DNA from: Pseudoxanthomonas broegbernensis
GTDB taxonomy: Bacteria; Pseudomonadota; Gammaproteobacteria; Xanthomonadales; Xanthomonadaceae
Length of the DNA stretch: 64,000 nucleotides
Direction of reading: 5' to 3'
Assembly: GCF_014202435.1 (NCBI RefSeq)
Contig: NZ_JACHGU010000002.1
Location: 682,001 to 746,000, forward strand
Shown: positions 40,792-53,765 of the stretch, piece by piece
Layout: the number at the start of each line of letters is the position of its first letter
Position numbering within the stretch: the first letter of the stretch is position 1
Notes under the pieces: model-generated
What the model was told of the DNA's origin: nothing
Seen by the model: the letters and a program-made list of their open reading frames with translations, nothing else
Database searches by the model: none
Position numbers and translations under genes: made by a program

Positions 40792-42206
40792 TCCGGATCC
40801 TTTCCGTGGCGCTGGCCACGGCGCTGCTGTCGGCCTGCGCGGTCGGCCCGGACTACCGCGCCGCCGCCCCGGCACCGGTGCAACTGCACAACGCGCAGGC
40901 GCCGGGCACGGTGGCCGACTCGCCGGTGGCGCAGTGGTGGCGCCAGTTCGACGACCCGGTGCTGGAGCGGCTGGTCGCCGACGCGCTGCTGGCCAACCCC
41001 GACCTGCGCATCGCCATGACCCGGGTACGGGCCGCGCGCGCGGTGTTCGGCGAGCGCCGGCTGGAACCGTGGCCGCACGTGAGCGCCGGCGCCGCCGGCG
41101 AGCGCACCCGGCCGCCGGATGCGGCCGGCGGCGGGATCGACGAGGTCTACAGCCTGGGCTTCGACGCGGCCTGGGAACTGGACCTGTTCGGCCGCCTGCG
41201 CCGCGGCGCGCAGGCCGCGCGCGCCGACCTGCAGGCCGAGCAGGCCGGGCTGGAGGACGTGCAGGTCAGCGTCGCCGCCGAGGTCGCGCGCAACTACTTC
41301 CTGCTGCGCGGCACCCAGAAGCGGATCGAGGTGGCCGAGCGCACTCTGTCCAACCTCGGCCAGACCCAGCGGTTGACCGAGACCCGGGAAGAACTCGGCG
41401 CCGGCAGCGCGCTGGACGTGCACAGCAGCCGTGCGCGGCTGAAGGCGATCGAGGCCGGCATCCCGCTGCTGCGCTCCACCGAGGCGGCCGCGCGCTATCG
41501 GCTGGCGGTGCTGCTGGGCCTGCGGCCGGGCGCGCTGGACGTACACCTGGCACCGCGCCCGGCGCCGGCCTACGCCCGGCCGCTGCCGCTGGGCGATACC
41601 CGCGAGTTGCTGCGGCAGCGCCCCGACGTGCGCGCGGCCGAGCGCCGCCTGGCCGCGGCCACCGCCCAGGTCGGCGTGGCCACCGCCGACCTGTTCCCGC
41701 GGATCGGCATCCGCGGCTTCGCCGGCTTCCTGTCCGGCGACTTCTCCGGGCTGGTGGCCGGGCGCAACGAGGCCTGGTCGGTGGCGCCGTCGATCAGTTG
41801 GGCCGCGTTCGACATGGGCAGCGTGCGCGCCCGCCTGCGCGCGGTCGAGGCCGGCGCCGATGGCGCGGCGGTGCAGTACGAGAAGACCGTGCTGCTGGCC
41901 CTGGAGGACGCCGAGAACGCGCTGCAGGGCTATGCCCGCCAGCAGGAGCGGCTGCGGATCGTGGTCGAGCAGGCGGCGTCGGCGCGCGAGGCCGAGCGCC
42001 TGGCCGCGGCCGGCTACCGCGAGGGCGCCTCCGACTTCCTGGTCCTGCTCGATGCGCAGCGCAGCCAGTTGGCGGCCGACGACGCCCTGGCCGAGGCCGA
42101 GGCGGCGGTGAACATCGCCGCGGTCGCGGTGTACAAGGCGCTCGGCGGGGCCGGCACCGACACCCGGCAGGGGATCGCCGCGGCGGAGCTGCCGCCGCGC
42201 GGCTGA
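40785..42206 (+). CDS. RND outer-membrane efflux channel (NodT/OprM-type lipoprotein)
   Basis: A 473-residue TolC-like channel. The signal peptide ends in the lipobox LLSAC (cysteine near residue 18) followed by AVGPDYRAAAPAPV, the usual start of NodT-family lipoproteins. Two internally related halves follow, with helical coiled coils and beta strands. Its ATG overlaps the SDR stop. With the adaptor and permease it completes a tripartite efflux pump. Confidence 0.92.
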   Translation: MVIRILSVALATALLSACAVGPDYRAAAPAPVQLHNAQAPGTVADSPVAQWWRQFDDPVLERLVADALLANPDLRIAMTRVRAARAVFGERRLEPWPHVSAGAAGERTRPPDAAGGGIDEVYSLGFDAAWELDLFGRLRRGAQAARADLQAEQAGLEDVQVSVAAEVARNYFLLRGTQKRIEVAERTLSNLGQTQRLTETREELGAGSALDVHSSRARLKAIEAGIPLLRSTEAAARYRLAVLLGLRPGALDVHLAPRPAPAYARPLPLGDTRELLRQRPDVRAAERRLAAATAQVGVATADLFPRIGIRGFAGFLSGDFSGLVAGRNEAWSVAPSISWAAFDMGSVRARLRAVEAGADGAAVQYEKTVLLALEDAENALQGYARQQERLRIVVEQAASAREAERLAAAGYREGASDFLVLLDAQRSQLAADDALAEAEAAVNIAAVAVYKALGGAGTDTRQGIAAAELPPRG

Positions 42207-42254
42207 GGCCGCGGCAGGCGGCGGCCTTCACGGCATATCGGCGGCGGCCGGACC

Positions 42255-42490
42255 AAGGTGCCGGCATCTCCTTCATCGGCGCCGGCACCATCTTCGCCCG
42301 CCGCGGCGGGCGCGGGGTGGAAGGCATCACCACCGCCGCCTCGCTGCTGGCGGTGGCGGCGATCGGGATCACCGTCGGCTTCCGCTACCACGTCCTGGCC
42401 GCGGCGGTCACCGCGCTGACCCTGGCGGTGCTGACCGTGCTGCGCTGGTTCGAACGGCGCAAGACGGCCGGCACGGGTGCCAGGCCGTAG
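42255..42490 (+). pseudogene. C-terminal remnant of an MgtC/SapB-family membrane protein
   Basis: The frame reads GAGISFIGAGTIFARRGGRG, then VEGITTAASLLAVAAIGITVG, which matches the last conserved helices of MgtC/SapB proteins (GIGFLGAGTI...GLTTAASLW..A.IG...G). Only about 75 codons of roughly 225 remain and no start codon or N-terminal part is found between the outer-membrane channel gene and this point. I read it as the tail of a deleted gene. Confidence 0.7.
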
Positions 42491-42543
42491 GAGCCGGCGT
42501 GGCGAAGGAGATCCGCTGCGGGCGACGGGCGGCGATCCGGCCG

Positions 42544-42780
42544 TCAGACCCGGTCCTCGATGCCCTGCACGCCGGCATGGCCGGCGCAGTGCGCGCAGCA
42601 GAAGAAACGTCCGTCGTGCTCGGCGCCATGGCCGACGATCCGGCAGCCGCAATGCTCGCAGACCGGCGCGAGCGCGTGGATCGCGCATTCGAACGAGTCG
42701 AAGGTACCGCGGCTGCCGTCGGACTGGATCAGTTGGAAGGCCTTGTCGTAGTCGTTGCCGCAGACGTCGCAACGGGCCAT
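42544..42780 (-). CDS. Small Cys-rich metal-binding protein
   Basis: A 78-residue protein with a zinc-ribbon-like layout: CDVCGNDYD at the N terminus, then FECAIHALAPVCEHCGCRIVGHG and FFCCAHCAGHAG. Nine cysteines and five histidines suggest tight metal binding, similar to small proteins annotated as prokaryotic metallothionein-like. It lies downstream of a CzcA-type pump on the same strand, after a 240-base gap, so a metal-buffer role is inferred. Confidence 0.7.
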   Translation of the reverse strand: MARCDVCGNDYDKAFQLIQSDGSRGTFDSFECAIHALAPVCEHCGCRIVGHGAEHDGRFFCCAHCAGHAGVQGIEDRV

Positions 42781-43019
42781 GAGCGTGCTCCTGTCGTGGG
42801 GTGCGTGCCATTGCAGCGCGGTCGCCGTGAACGGACGGCGATTGCGCTCGTCCCCTTCGCGTCGTCCTGCGTCGCTTGCGGGTGCTGGGCTTGCCCGCCG
42901 CCGCCATGCATGGGCCGCCTGCCGGCGATCCGCCAGCCATGGCGGCCGGCGGCAAGAACGGCTCCCGCAGGTGGCACCGGCCGGGGAGGTCTGCCCGGCC
43001 GGATGCCATCTCCGCGGCC

Positions 43020-47219
<4,200 letters not shown>

Positions 47220-47223
<4 letters not shown>

Positions 47224-48497
47224 GGGGTCGGTCCTCGTGCGGGCGCGTCTGCGGCGGCGACGAAGGCCTGGCCGGTCAGGCGCTGGAGTTCGATCAAGGC
47301 CAGCCGCGCCTCGAGCGCGGCCTCGAGCCGGCGCTGGCGCGCGGCGGTGTGCTCGGACTGCAGTTGCGCCCATTCCAGGTAGCTGGCGGCGCCGGCGCGG
47401 TAGGCGCGGGCGGCGGCCTCGGCGGCCCGTTCCAGGCGCGGCAGCACCTCGGCGCCCAGGCGCTGCGCCTCCAGCCGTGCGCCGGTGTAGCGGCCGTGGG
47501 CCTGGACCAGGGTCGAGTACAGGGCCGCGCCGCGCGCTTCGCGTTCGACCTCCAGGCCGGCCAGGCCGGCTTCGGCCATGCGGATCTCCGGCTGCGCGTG
47601 GCGCGCGCCGCCCAGCGGCAAGGACAGGCCGGCAACCAGGCCGGTGTCGCCGCCGTCCTGCAATCGGCGCACGCCCAGCCGCCAGTCCAGGTCGGGCCTG
47701 GCCGCGCTGCGCGCCAGTTGCAGGCGCGCCTCGGCGATGCGTTGCGCGTCGGCGAACTGCTGCAGTTCCGGGGTGGCATCCAGCAGGGCGGCCAGCCGTC
47801 GCGGCGGTTCGAGCGCCGGCAGGTCGAGCAGATCGGCGGCGGCGACCTCGAACGCCGGCGCGCGTTCGCCCCACAGCGCCGCCAGGTGCTGGCGCGCGGC
47901 GTCGCGATCCTGCGCCGCGCGCGCCTGGTCCAGTTCGGCGCGGGCGAGGGCGGCCTGCGCGGTGAGCAGCACCGATTCGGGCGAGGCGCCGGCCTGCAGG
48001 CGCTTTCGCGCCGCGGCGACGGTGCGCTGGCGCTGGGCGACGTCCTCGCCGGCCAGCGCGATCCGCGCATCGGCCGCGGCCATGGCCAGGTAGCGGCGCG
48101 CGGTTTCGGCCAGCAGGTCCAGGCGCTGGGCCTCGCGCTCGCCGGCCAGCGCGTCGATCCGGCGCTGGGCCAGGGTACGGCGCGCGTCGAGCTTGCCGCC
48201 GCGCTCGAACACGCCGGCCAGCGACAGGGTCAGCTCGGCGCCGTCGAATCCATGCAGCGCACCGCTGCCGGGCGCGTTCTCCAGTTCGAGGTCCGCGCGC
48301 ATCGCCGGGCGCAGGGAAGCCTGCTCCAGTTCGGCCAGCAGCACGTCGCTGCGCGGGCCGAACAGGCGCAGGTCGGGATGGGTGCGGGCGACGCGCGCGA
48401 ACGCGTCGTCCAGGGTCAGGCGGTCGCCGGCGTGCGCGGGCAGGGCCCACGCCAGCACGGTGACCAGCGCGGCACGGGCCGCGGGTCGCAGGAACAT
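47220..48497 (-). CDS. czcC: CzcC-type outer-membrane metal efflux channel
   Basis: A 425-residue TolC-family protein with a cleavable signal peptide (MFLRPAARAALVTVLAWALPAHA) and the helical repeats of the family, including RYLAMAAADARIALAGEDV and the C-terminal LEARLALIELQRLTG. It completes the tripartite pump with CzcB and CzcA and overlaps czcB by four bases. Compared with NodT proteins it lacks a lipobox. Confidence 0.9.
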
Positions 48498-48548
48498 CGG
48501 GATTTCTCCGGTCGGACGAGTGGGGATGCGGCCGCAGGCCGCGGATCG

Positions 48549-48941
48549 TCAGGCGGAGATCGGGGGACGGAAGGGCGTCAGCACCGGTGCCGAGGGCAGG
48601 CCACCGTGGTCGAGCGGCCGCGGCGCGACCGCGGCCGTCCAGGCCAGGGCGGGCGTCGGTGCGGCACTCGGCAGCGCCGGCACCTGGCCGCAGCAGTGGG
48701 CGAAATGGAGCAGGGCGTGCAGCAGGCCGGCGGTGCCGCGCTCGCCGTCGTCGGCGTGCCCGGCGCCGTGGCTGGGTCCGTCCACGGCGGATGCGTGGGC
48801 ATGGGCGGCGGCGTCCTCGTGGGCCAGTTCGTGCACCTCGCCGACCGAGCCGAGCACCGGGCGCGCGAGCAGGCCCAGCACCAGCAGCAGCGCCAGCAGG
48901 CGCAGGGGTGTGGTCCGGGCGAGGGCACGCAGGTGGCGCAT
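48549..48941 (-). CDS. His-rich exported protein at the head of the czc operon
   Basis: A 130-residue protein with an N-terminal signal sequence (LRLLALLLVLGLLARPVLG) and a mature part that is rich in His, Asp and Glu (EVHELAHEDAAAHAHAS, HGAGHADDGERG, HALLHFAHCCGQ). No domain is recognised; it is similar in placement and composition to CzcI/CzcN-type small proteins of metal-resistance operons. It precedes czcC by about 50 bases on the same strand. Metal sensing or periplasmic buffering is inferred. Confidence 0.65.
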   Translation of the reverse strand: MRHLRALARTTPLRLLALLLVLGLLARPVLGSVGEVHELAHEDAAAHAHASAVDGPSHGAGHADDGERGTAGLLHALLHFAHCCGQVPALPSAAPTPALAWTAAVAPRPLDHGGLPSAPVLTPFRPPISA

Positions 48942-49043
48942 CGGCCAAGGGTAGCGGTGCCGGTACCTGCGGTGCAAAGTCCTCGCGAGATCCATGCACG
49001 GCCGCGGCAGATGAACGGAAGCGCAGGCCGGCGCGGATGTCGC

Positions 49044-49072
49044 TTGAAGCGGCCCGGGGGCGCCCCTACACT
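49044..49072 (+). promoter_or_regulatory. Promoter of ssrA
   Basis: TTGAAG (49044-49049) and TACACT (49067-49072) with a 17-base spacer. The precursor would begin about 30 bases before the mature tmRNA 5' end. Confidence 0.65.
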
Positions 49073-49109
49073 GGCTTCCGTCTGGCGAGATGCTTCGCCC
49101 GCAGTTTCC

Positions 49110-49464
49110 GGGGGTGTCCTGGTTTCGACGGGGGTTGCGAAATCGACTGGCGCATGCCGAGGGGGCAGCTTTCCTCGTTAATCCAGCGGCAAAACTCATA
49201 GTTGCCAACGACGACAACTACGCTCTCGCCGCTTAAGGCGTAGCCCCGAACCCACTTGTGTCTGTGCTCGTGGATGTAGGGTCATTATCACAGGATCGCC
49301 GGAGGTGGTTGCCTGTCAGCCTCCGTCAAAAACAAAGCAGGCTGGTCCCAGGGTGCGCTTCGCACGCCGTGCTGCCACGGGACGAGATCCAACGGTGAGC
49401 TAAGCATGTAGTGCCGGAGATGGAGTGCCTTCGGACGGCGGTTCGATTCCGCCCACCTCCACCA
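49110..49464 (+). ncRNA. ssrA: Transfer-messenger RNA (tmRNA)
   Basis: tmRNA rescues stalled ribosomes and tags the unfinished protein for degradation. The 5' end GGGGGTG pairs with CACCTCC before ACCA at the 3' end, forming the tRNA-like acceptor stem; GGTTCGATTCC is the T-loop. The tag frame, 49204-49236, encodes ANDDNYALAA with a TAA stop, ending in the ALAA that ClpXP reads. The molecule is one-piece, about 355 bases. A terminator follows. Confidence 0.97.
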
Positions 49465-49489
49465 ATCACCCGTCTCGCGACGGCTCAGG

Positions 49490-49522
49490 AAAGGCCGGGA
49501 TCCCAGGATTCCGGCCTTTTTT
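49490..49522 (+). terminator. Rho-independent terminator of ssrA
   Basis: AAAGGCCGG pairs with CCGGCCTTT across a 12-base loop that can pair further, followed by a run of T ending TTTTTTG. It starts 26 bases after the tmRNA 3' end. Confidence 0.9.
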
Positions 49523-49551
49523 GTTCGCCGGCACCGACTCCGGGCCGGAAG

Positions 49552-50009
49552 CTATCGCCCGTCCCCGCCGCCAAGGACGAAATCGGCGATTTCGTTGGCG
49601 TGCCGCTGGATCAGCCAGCGTGCGCTGTACATGGCGGTCGGGTTCTTCGAGTCCACGGTCGCGCTGCCGAGGACGTTGCCGTCGCCGTCGACGATCGACA
49701 CCTCGCTGGTGATCCGGTCCTGGCCGGCCATCGCGCCGGCCAGGACGCGCGCGGCGCCATGCCGCATGCGTAGTGGACGATCCGGATCTTCAGGGTCTTG
49801 CCGGCGTCCGGGCTCATCCGGCGCCACAGGCGCTGGGTCAGCCGCGAGTCGAGGATCGAGCGCGCCTCCTCGGTCATGCCGCCACGGTCGTCCACTTCGT
49901 AGCCGAAGGTGTCGGCGGGCGACAGGCCGCTCTCGATCCGGACGCTCGACGAGGTGCCCGCGCAACCGGCCAGCAGGACGGCAAGGGCCAGGCCGAAGAT
50001 CGCCTTCAT
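49552..50009 (-). pseudogene. Frameshifted DUF4410-like lipoprotein gene
   Basis: The start encodes a lipoprotein signal (MKAIFGLALAVLLAGCAGTS, lipobox LAGC) and SPADTFGYEVDDRGGM to LKIRIVHYA. The conserved continuation, MRHGAARVLAGAMAGQDR through WLIQRHANEIADFV, lies in a second frame. The break is at about 49766-49770, where loss of one A (GCA-ATG to GCATG) would explain the shift. Re-inserting it gives one protein of about 150 residues with a DUF4410-like pattern. It could be a real mutation or a base-calling error. Confidence 0.65.
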
Positions 50010-50056
50010 GGGTTCCTCCCTGCGGGGGCGCCCCATGCCCGCCTGCCGCGCATGGG

Positions 50057-50695
50057 TCAGGTGAACATGCTGGTGAGCTTGTTGTTCTCGTGGAAGTAGA
50101 TGTTGAAGCCGTAGGTGGAGAAGGCTCCCGGCACGATGCTCAGCAGCTCGCTGGCGGCCTTGTGGGCCATCGACCGGGCGGAGTGCTTCCTCGCCCCGCG
50201 GCCCCGGTTCTTGCGGTACTGCTCGGCGAGCTTGGAGAAGAAGATCATGTCGATGGCCGAACCGTCCACCCAGTCCACCGCCTTGCGGTAGCCGGCCAGC
50301 CAGTCGAGGTTGGTCTTGCGCGATTCGAGGAAGAAGCGGGCGACCGCGATGTTGCCGGTCAGGCAGGTGCCCAGGAACAGCCCCCTGATCTGCGCTTCCC
50401 GGTTGCACTTGTAGAAGCAGTTGCGCAGCTCGGTGCGGCTGATCGCGCTTTGCGCGCTGGGGCCGATGTGGTTCTCGTCGCCGTGGCTGGCCAGGTACAG
50501 CACCTCGGTGCGCTTGTCCGATGCGCGGAGCTGCAAGGTCGCGCCCAGCGAGGTCTTCTCCGAGAACATGTCGTAGAAGAACGCGCTGGGGTTGCCGAAG
50601 TGGATGGCCGAGACCGCCTCGAAGATCGGGCGCACGCTGTGGTTGCCGCTGTCCCACCAACGGCTTTCGATCACGGCGAAAGGAGAGTCGCTCAT
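50057..50695 (-). CDS. Putative caspase-like (clan CD) cysteine protease
   Basis: A 212-residue soluble protein with no recognised annotation. Two strand-plus-catalytic motifs match caspase/CHAT-type peptidases: TEVLYLASHGDENHIG with H71-G72, and IRGLFLGTCLTGN with C111, spaced 40 residues apart. The rest has charged helices and ends YFHENNKLTSMFT. The ATG at MSDSPFAVIESRWW is used; a start 24 residues upstream is possible. It is transcribed toward ssrA, about 50 bases ahead of a broken lipoprotein gene. Protease activity is inferred from motifs only; a target or partner is not apparent. Confidence 0.6.
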   Translation of the reverse strand: MSDSPFAVIESRWWDSGNHSVRPIFEAVSAIHFGNPSAFFYDMFSEKTSLGATLQLRASDKRTEVLYLASHGDENHIGPSAQSAISRTELRNCFYKCNREAQIRGLFLGTCLTGNIAVARFFLESRKTNLDWLAGYRKAVDWVDGSAIDMIFFSKLAEQYRKNRGRGARKHSARSMAHKAASELLSIVPGAFSTYGFNIYFHENNKLTSMFT

Positions 50696-51123
50696 GGATG
50701 TCGGTCCGGTTCTGGTCCCGTGGTCGGACGCGGCCCGGCAACCCGCAACGATGGTGGCGATGCCCACTCAATGGCTGGTGCGGCTGTCGGGCGCATGGCC
50801 TCCTCCTGAGTCCCGGGCGCGGCGGCCGGACCGGTCGTGCAACCGGATTCTGCGCGAATGCGCCTTCCGATTCCACTGGGCCTGGACCGGCAGCGGAAGG
50901 CCGAGGGCCGCCGGAATCGTGAGGGCGCCCATTCGCATGCCCTGCGTGCCGGGCATCGGGGCACTGCCGGACTGCAGAAAATTCCTACATCCGGCCAGCG
51001 GCTTGACCGATGGAGCCGACGCAGGGCGGACGTAACCTGTGCGCGTGGTCAAGCGCAGGGACGCGCCATGGTGCGATGCATCGGCAAGACAGGGGCGGTG
51101 CCGGTCCGCCGGATGCCTGGAGG
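50696..51123. other. Intergenic region between caspase-like gene and comEC
   Basis: The genes on either side diverge. No gene is supported on either strand, and I see no clear promoter pair, palindrome or terminator. An in-frame upstream extension of comEC exists here but lacks family resemblance. Confidence 0.5.
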
Positions 51124-53511
51124 GTGAGCGCCGCCTCGCCTCCGGCCCCGGGCGTCGCGTCGTGGTCGGCCGTGCCCCCGGCTTCCTCGCCCGCGCAGGG
51201 CCTGGCGTGCGCCGCGGCGTTGCTGGCGGGCGTGGTGGGGTGTCTGTTCCTGCCCGCGTTGATGCCGCCGCCGCTGCGCTGGCTGTGCGTGCTGGTGGGC
51301 CTGGCCGGCTGGGTGTGGCCTTGGCGCGGACGCGCGGCGGGCGCGTTGCTGGTGGGCTTGGGCTGGGCGGGGCTGCATGCGGGCTGGGCGCTGGCGGCGC
51401 AGTTGCCGGCGCAATGGGAAGGGCGCGAGGTGCGCCTGGTCGGGCGCGTGGCCGGGCTGCCCGAGCACGACGTGCGGCGCACGCGCTTCCATTTCAGGGT
51501 GGAGGGCGATGCCTCCGGGCCGTTGCGCGGCCGCCTCCTGCAGTTGTCCTGGTACGACGATTTCGGCGCGCTGGAGCCGGGGCCGCGCATGGCGCTGCAG
51601 CCTGGCGCGCGCTGGGAACTGCGAGCCAGGCTGCGCGCGCCGCGCGGTTTGGCCAATCCGGGAGGGTTCGATGCCGGCCGCCACGCCCTGGCGCAGCGGA
51701 TCGCGGCGACCGGCTATGCGCGCGCGCCGCAGTCGGCGCGGGAGCTGGCGCCTGCCGCGGGCATCGATGCCTGGCGCGGGGCCATGGCCGCGCGGATCGA
51801 GGCCGCGGTGGCCTCGCCGTCGTCGCGCTTCGTGCGCGCGCTGGCCCTGGGCGACACCCGTGGGTTGTCCGACGCCGACTGGGAGACCCTGCGCGCGGTG
51901 GGCCTGACCCACCTGATCGCGATCTCGGGCTTCCACGTCGGCCTGGTCGCCGGCTTCTGCGCATGGCTGGCGATGGGCCTGTGGTGGGCGCTGCCGTCGC
52001 TGGGGCGGCGCTGGCCGCGGCCGCAGGCGGCGGCGGTGGCGGCGGTGCTGGGCGCGGCCGGCTATGCGGCGGTGGCCGGATTCGCGCTGCCCACGGTGCG
52101 CACGCTGCTGATGATCGCAGTGGTGGCCGCGGCGCGGCTGGCGCGTCGGCCGTTCGGGATGTGGCAGGCGCTGTCGCTGGCGTTGCTGGCGATCCTGCTG
52201 GCCGATCCGTTGTCGGCACTGCAGGCCGGGTTCTGGCTCAGCTTCGCCGGCGTGGCCTGGCTGGTGTGGTGCCTGCCCGCGCAGGGCGGGCGCCGCCGCT
52301 GGCTGCGCGAGTTCCTTTCCGCGCAGGGCGTGGCCACGGTCGGCCTGCTGCCGCTGGGGGCCGTGCTGTTCCACCAGGCCTCGCTGGCGGGACCGCTGGC
52401 GAACCTGCTGGCGATCCCCTGGTGGAGCCTGGTGGTGGTGCCGCTGTCGTTGCTGGGCACGGCGCTGGAAGCGCTGCATGCCGGCGGCGGAGGCTGGGCA
52501 TGGCGCGTTGCATCGGCGTGCTTCGATCCGAGCTGGGCGTTGTTCGAGCGGATGGCGGCCAGCCCGTTCGCCTTGTGGTGGTTGCCCGAGGCGCGGGCGC
52601 ATGCCTTGCCGCTGGCGCTGCTCGGCGCGGTCTGGCTGCTGTTGCCGCGGGGGCTGCCGGGCCGCACGCTGGCGCTGCTGCTGTGGCTGCCGCTGCTGCA
52701 TCCGCCGCGCGAACTGCCGCCGCCGGGCGGGCTGGAACTGCACGTGCTGGATGTGGGGCAGGGACTGTCGGTGGTGGTCCGCACCGCGCGTCACGCATTG
52801 CTGTACGACGCTGGGCCGGCCGTGCGCGATGGCTACGACGCCGGCGAGCGGGCGGTGCTGCCGGCGCTGCGCGCGCTGGGGGTGGGGCGGCTGGACCGGG
52901 TGGTGATCAGCCATGCCGACCAGGACCACGCCGGCGGCTGGCCGGCGGTGCGCCGCGGGGTGCCGGTGGACCTGTCGCTGGCGCCGGCCGGTGCGCCGCT
53001 GGCACCGGACGCGCCGTGCCGGGCCGGGGAGGCCTGGACCTGGGACGGGGTGGAGTTCCGCTTCCTGCACCCGCCCGAGCATTTCCCTTACCTGCGCAAC
53101 GAGGCAAGTTGCGTGCTGCGCATCGCCTCGCGCCATGGCGCCGTGCTGTTGCCGGGCGACATCGGCGAGGTGGTGGAACAGCGCCTGTTGCGCGAACCGG
53201 CGTGGTTGCGCGCGGAGGTGGTGGTGCTGCCGCACCACGGTAGCGGCGGCTCATCCTCGGCCGGGTTCGTGGCGGCCACGGGCGCGCGCCTGGCGCTGGT
53301 GGCGGCCGGACACGGCAACCGCTTCGGCCATCCGCGCCCCGAGGTGGTGCGCCGCTGGCAGCGGCACGGGGCCGAGGTGCTGGCCACGCCGCGCTCCGGC
53401 GCGATCCGGGTATGGCTGGACGAAGACGGCCCGGCCGTGCGCGAGCGCCGGCCGTGGAAGGCCAGGCTTTGGGATCGCAGCGAAAGCGAATCCGCGCCGT
53501 CGCTTCCATAA
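51124..53511 (+). CDS. comEC: DNA internalisation/competence protein ComEC/Rec2
   Basis: The channel for single-stranded DNA uptake during transformation. The 795-residue protein has an N-terminal helix pair and DUF4131 domain (about 20-190), the competence membrane domain with LTHLIAISGFHVGLVAGF (around 260) and many helices, and a C-terminal metallo-beta-lactamase domain with SHADQDHAGG and LPHHGSGGSS. The start is uncertain: GTG giving MSAASPPAPG is taken as the first codon after which similarity is plausible; an ATG 48 bases upstream is the alternative. It heads a plus-strand run with exbBD and msbA. Confidence 0.9.
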   Translation: MSAASPPAPGVASWSAVPPASSPAQGLACAAALLAGVVGCLFLPALMPPPLRWLCVLVGLAGWVWPWRGRAAGALLVGLGWAGLHAGWALAAQLPAQWEGREVRLVGRVAGLPEHDVRRTRFHFRVEGDASGPLRGRLLQLSWYDDFGALEPGPRMALQPGARWELRARLRAPRGLANPGGFDAGRHALAQRIAATGYARAPQSARELAPAAGIDAWRGAMAARIEAAVASPSSRFVRALALGDTRGLSDADWETLRAVGLTHLIAISGFHVGLVAGFCAWLAMGLWWALPSLGRRWPRPQAAAVAAVLGAAGYAAVAGFALPTVRTLLMIAVVAAARLARRPFGMWQALSLALLAILLADPLSALQAGFWLSFAGVAWLVWCLPAQGGRRRWLREFLSAQGVATVGLLPLGAVLFHQASLAGPLANLLAIPWWSLVVVPLSLLGTALEALHAGGGGWAWRVASACFDPSWALFERMAASPFALWWLPEARAHALPLALLGAVWLLLPRGLPGRTLALLLWLPLLHPPRELPPPGGLELHVLDVGQGLSVVVRTARHALLYDAGPAVRDGYDAGERAVLPALRALGVGRLDRVVISHADQDHAGGWPAVRRGVPVDLSLAPAGAPLAPDAPCRAGEAWTWDGVEFRFLHPPEHFPYLRNEASCVLRIASRHGAVLLPGDIGEVVEQRLLREPAWLRAEVVVLPHHGSGGSSSAGFVAATGARLALVAAGHGNRFGHPRPEVVRRWQRHGAEVLATPRSGAIRVWLDEDGPAVRERRPWKARLWDRSESESAPSLP

Positions 53512-53765
53512 CCGGGTGCGTCCTGAATTTCCCGTATGCGGGCCGGGGACATGCGCCGGCACGTGGCTCCGTACGGGCGCGAGAAGCGAATCCCGGCCGG
53601 TGGAAGGGTGCCGTTGCCTCGGGTGGGCGGCCGATTCGCAGGCGACCGCCGGCTCTTGCAAGGGCTGAAGCACCGCCGCCGTGTCGAGGGCGGGCTGGCG
53701 CGCGGCGGGCGTTTGCCGTCATCCTTACGGTTGGTGACGCGGCCGCGCGGCCGGAGGTGGTTCAG

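Noticed and set aside
37618-40875. Minus-strand open frame of 1085 codons opposite the RND permease
   Set aside because: Antisense to a clear AcrB-type pump, low-complexity composition, no family resemblance.
49110-49464. Possibility that ssrA is a two-piece (permuted) tmRNA or interrupted by an insertion
   Set aside because: The 5' and 3' acceptor halves pair, and the tag frame and T-loop are all in one continuous order.
49464-51123. Genomic island with a duplicated ssrA 3' end as attachment site
   Set aside because: I looked for a second copy of the acceptor/T-loop sequence downstream and found none in the window, and no integrase gene.
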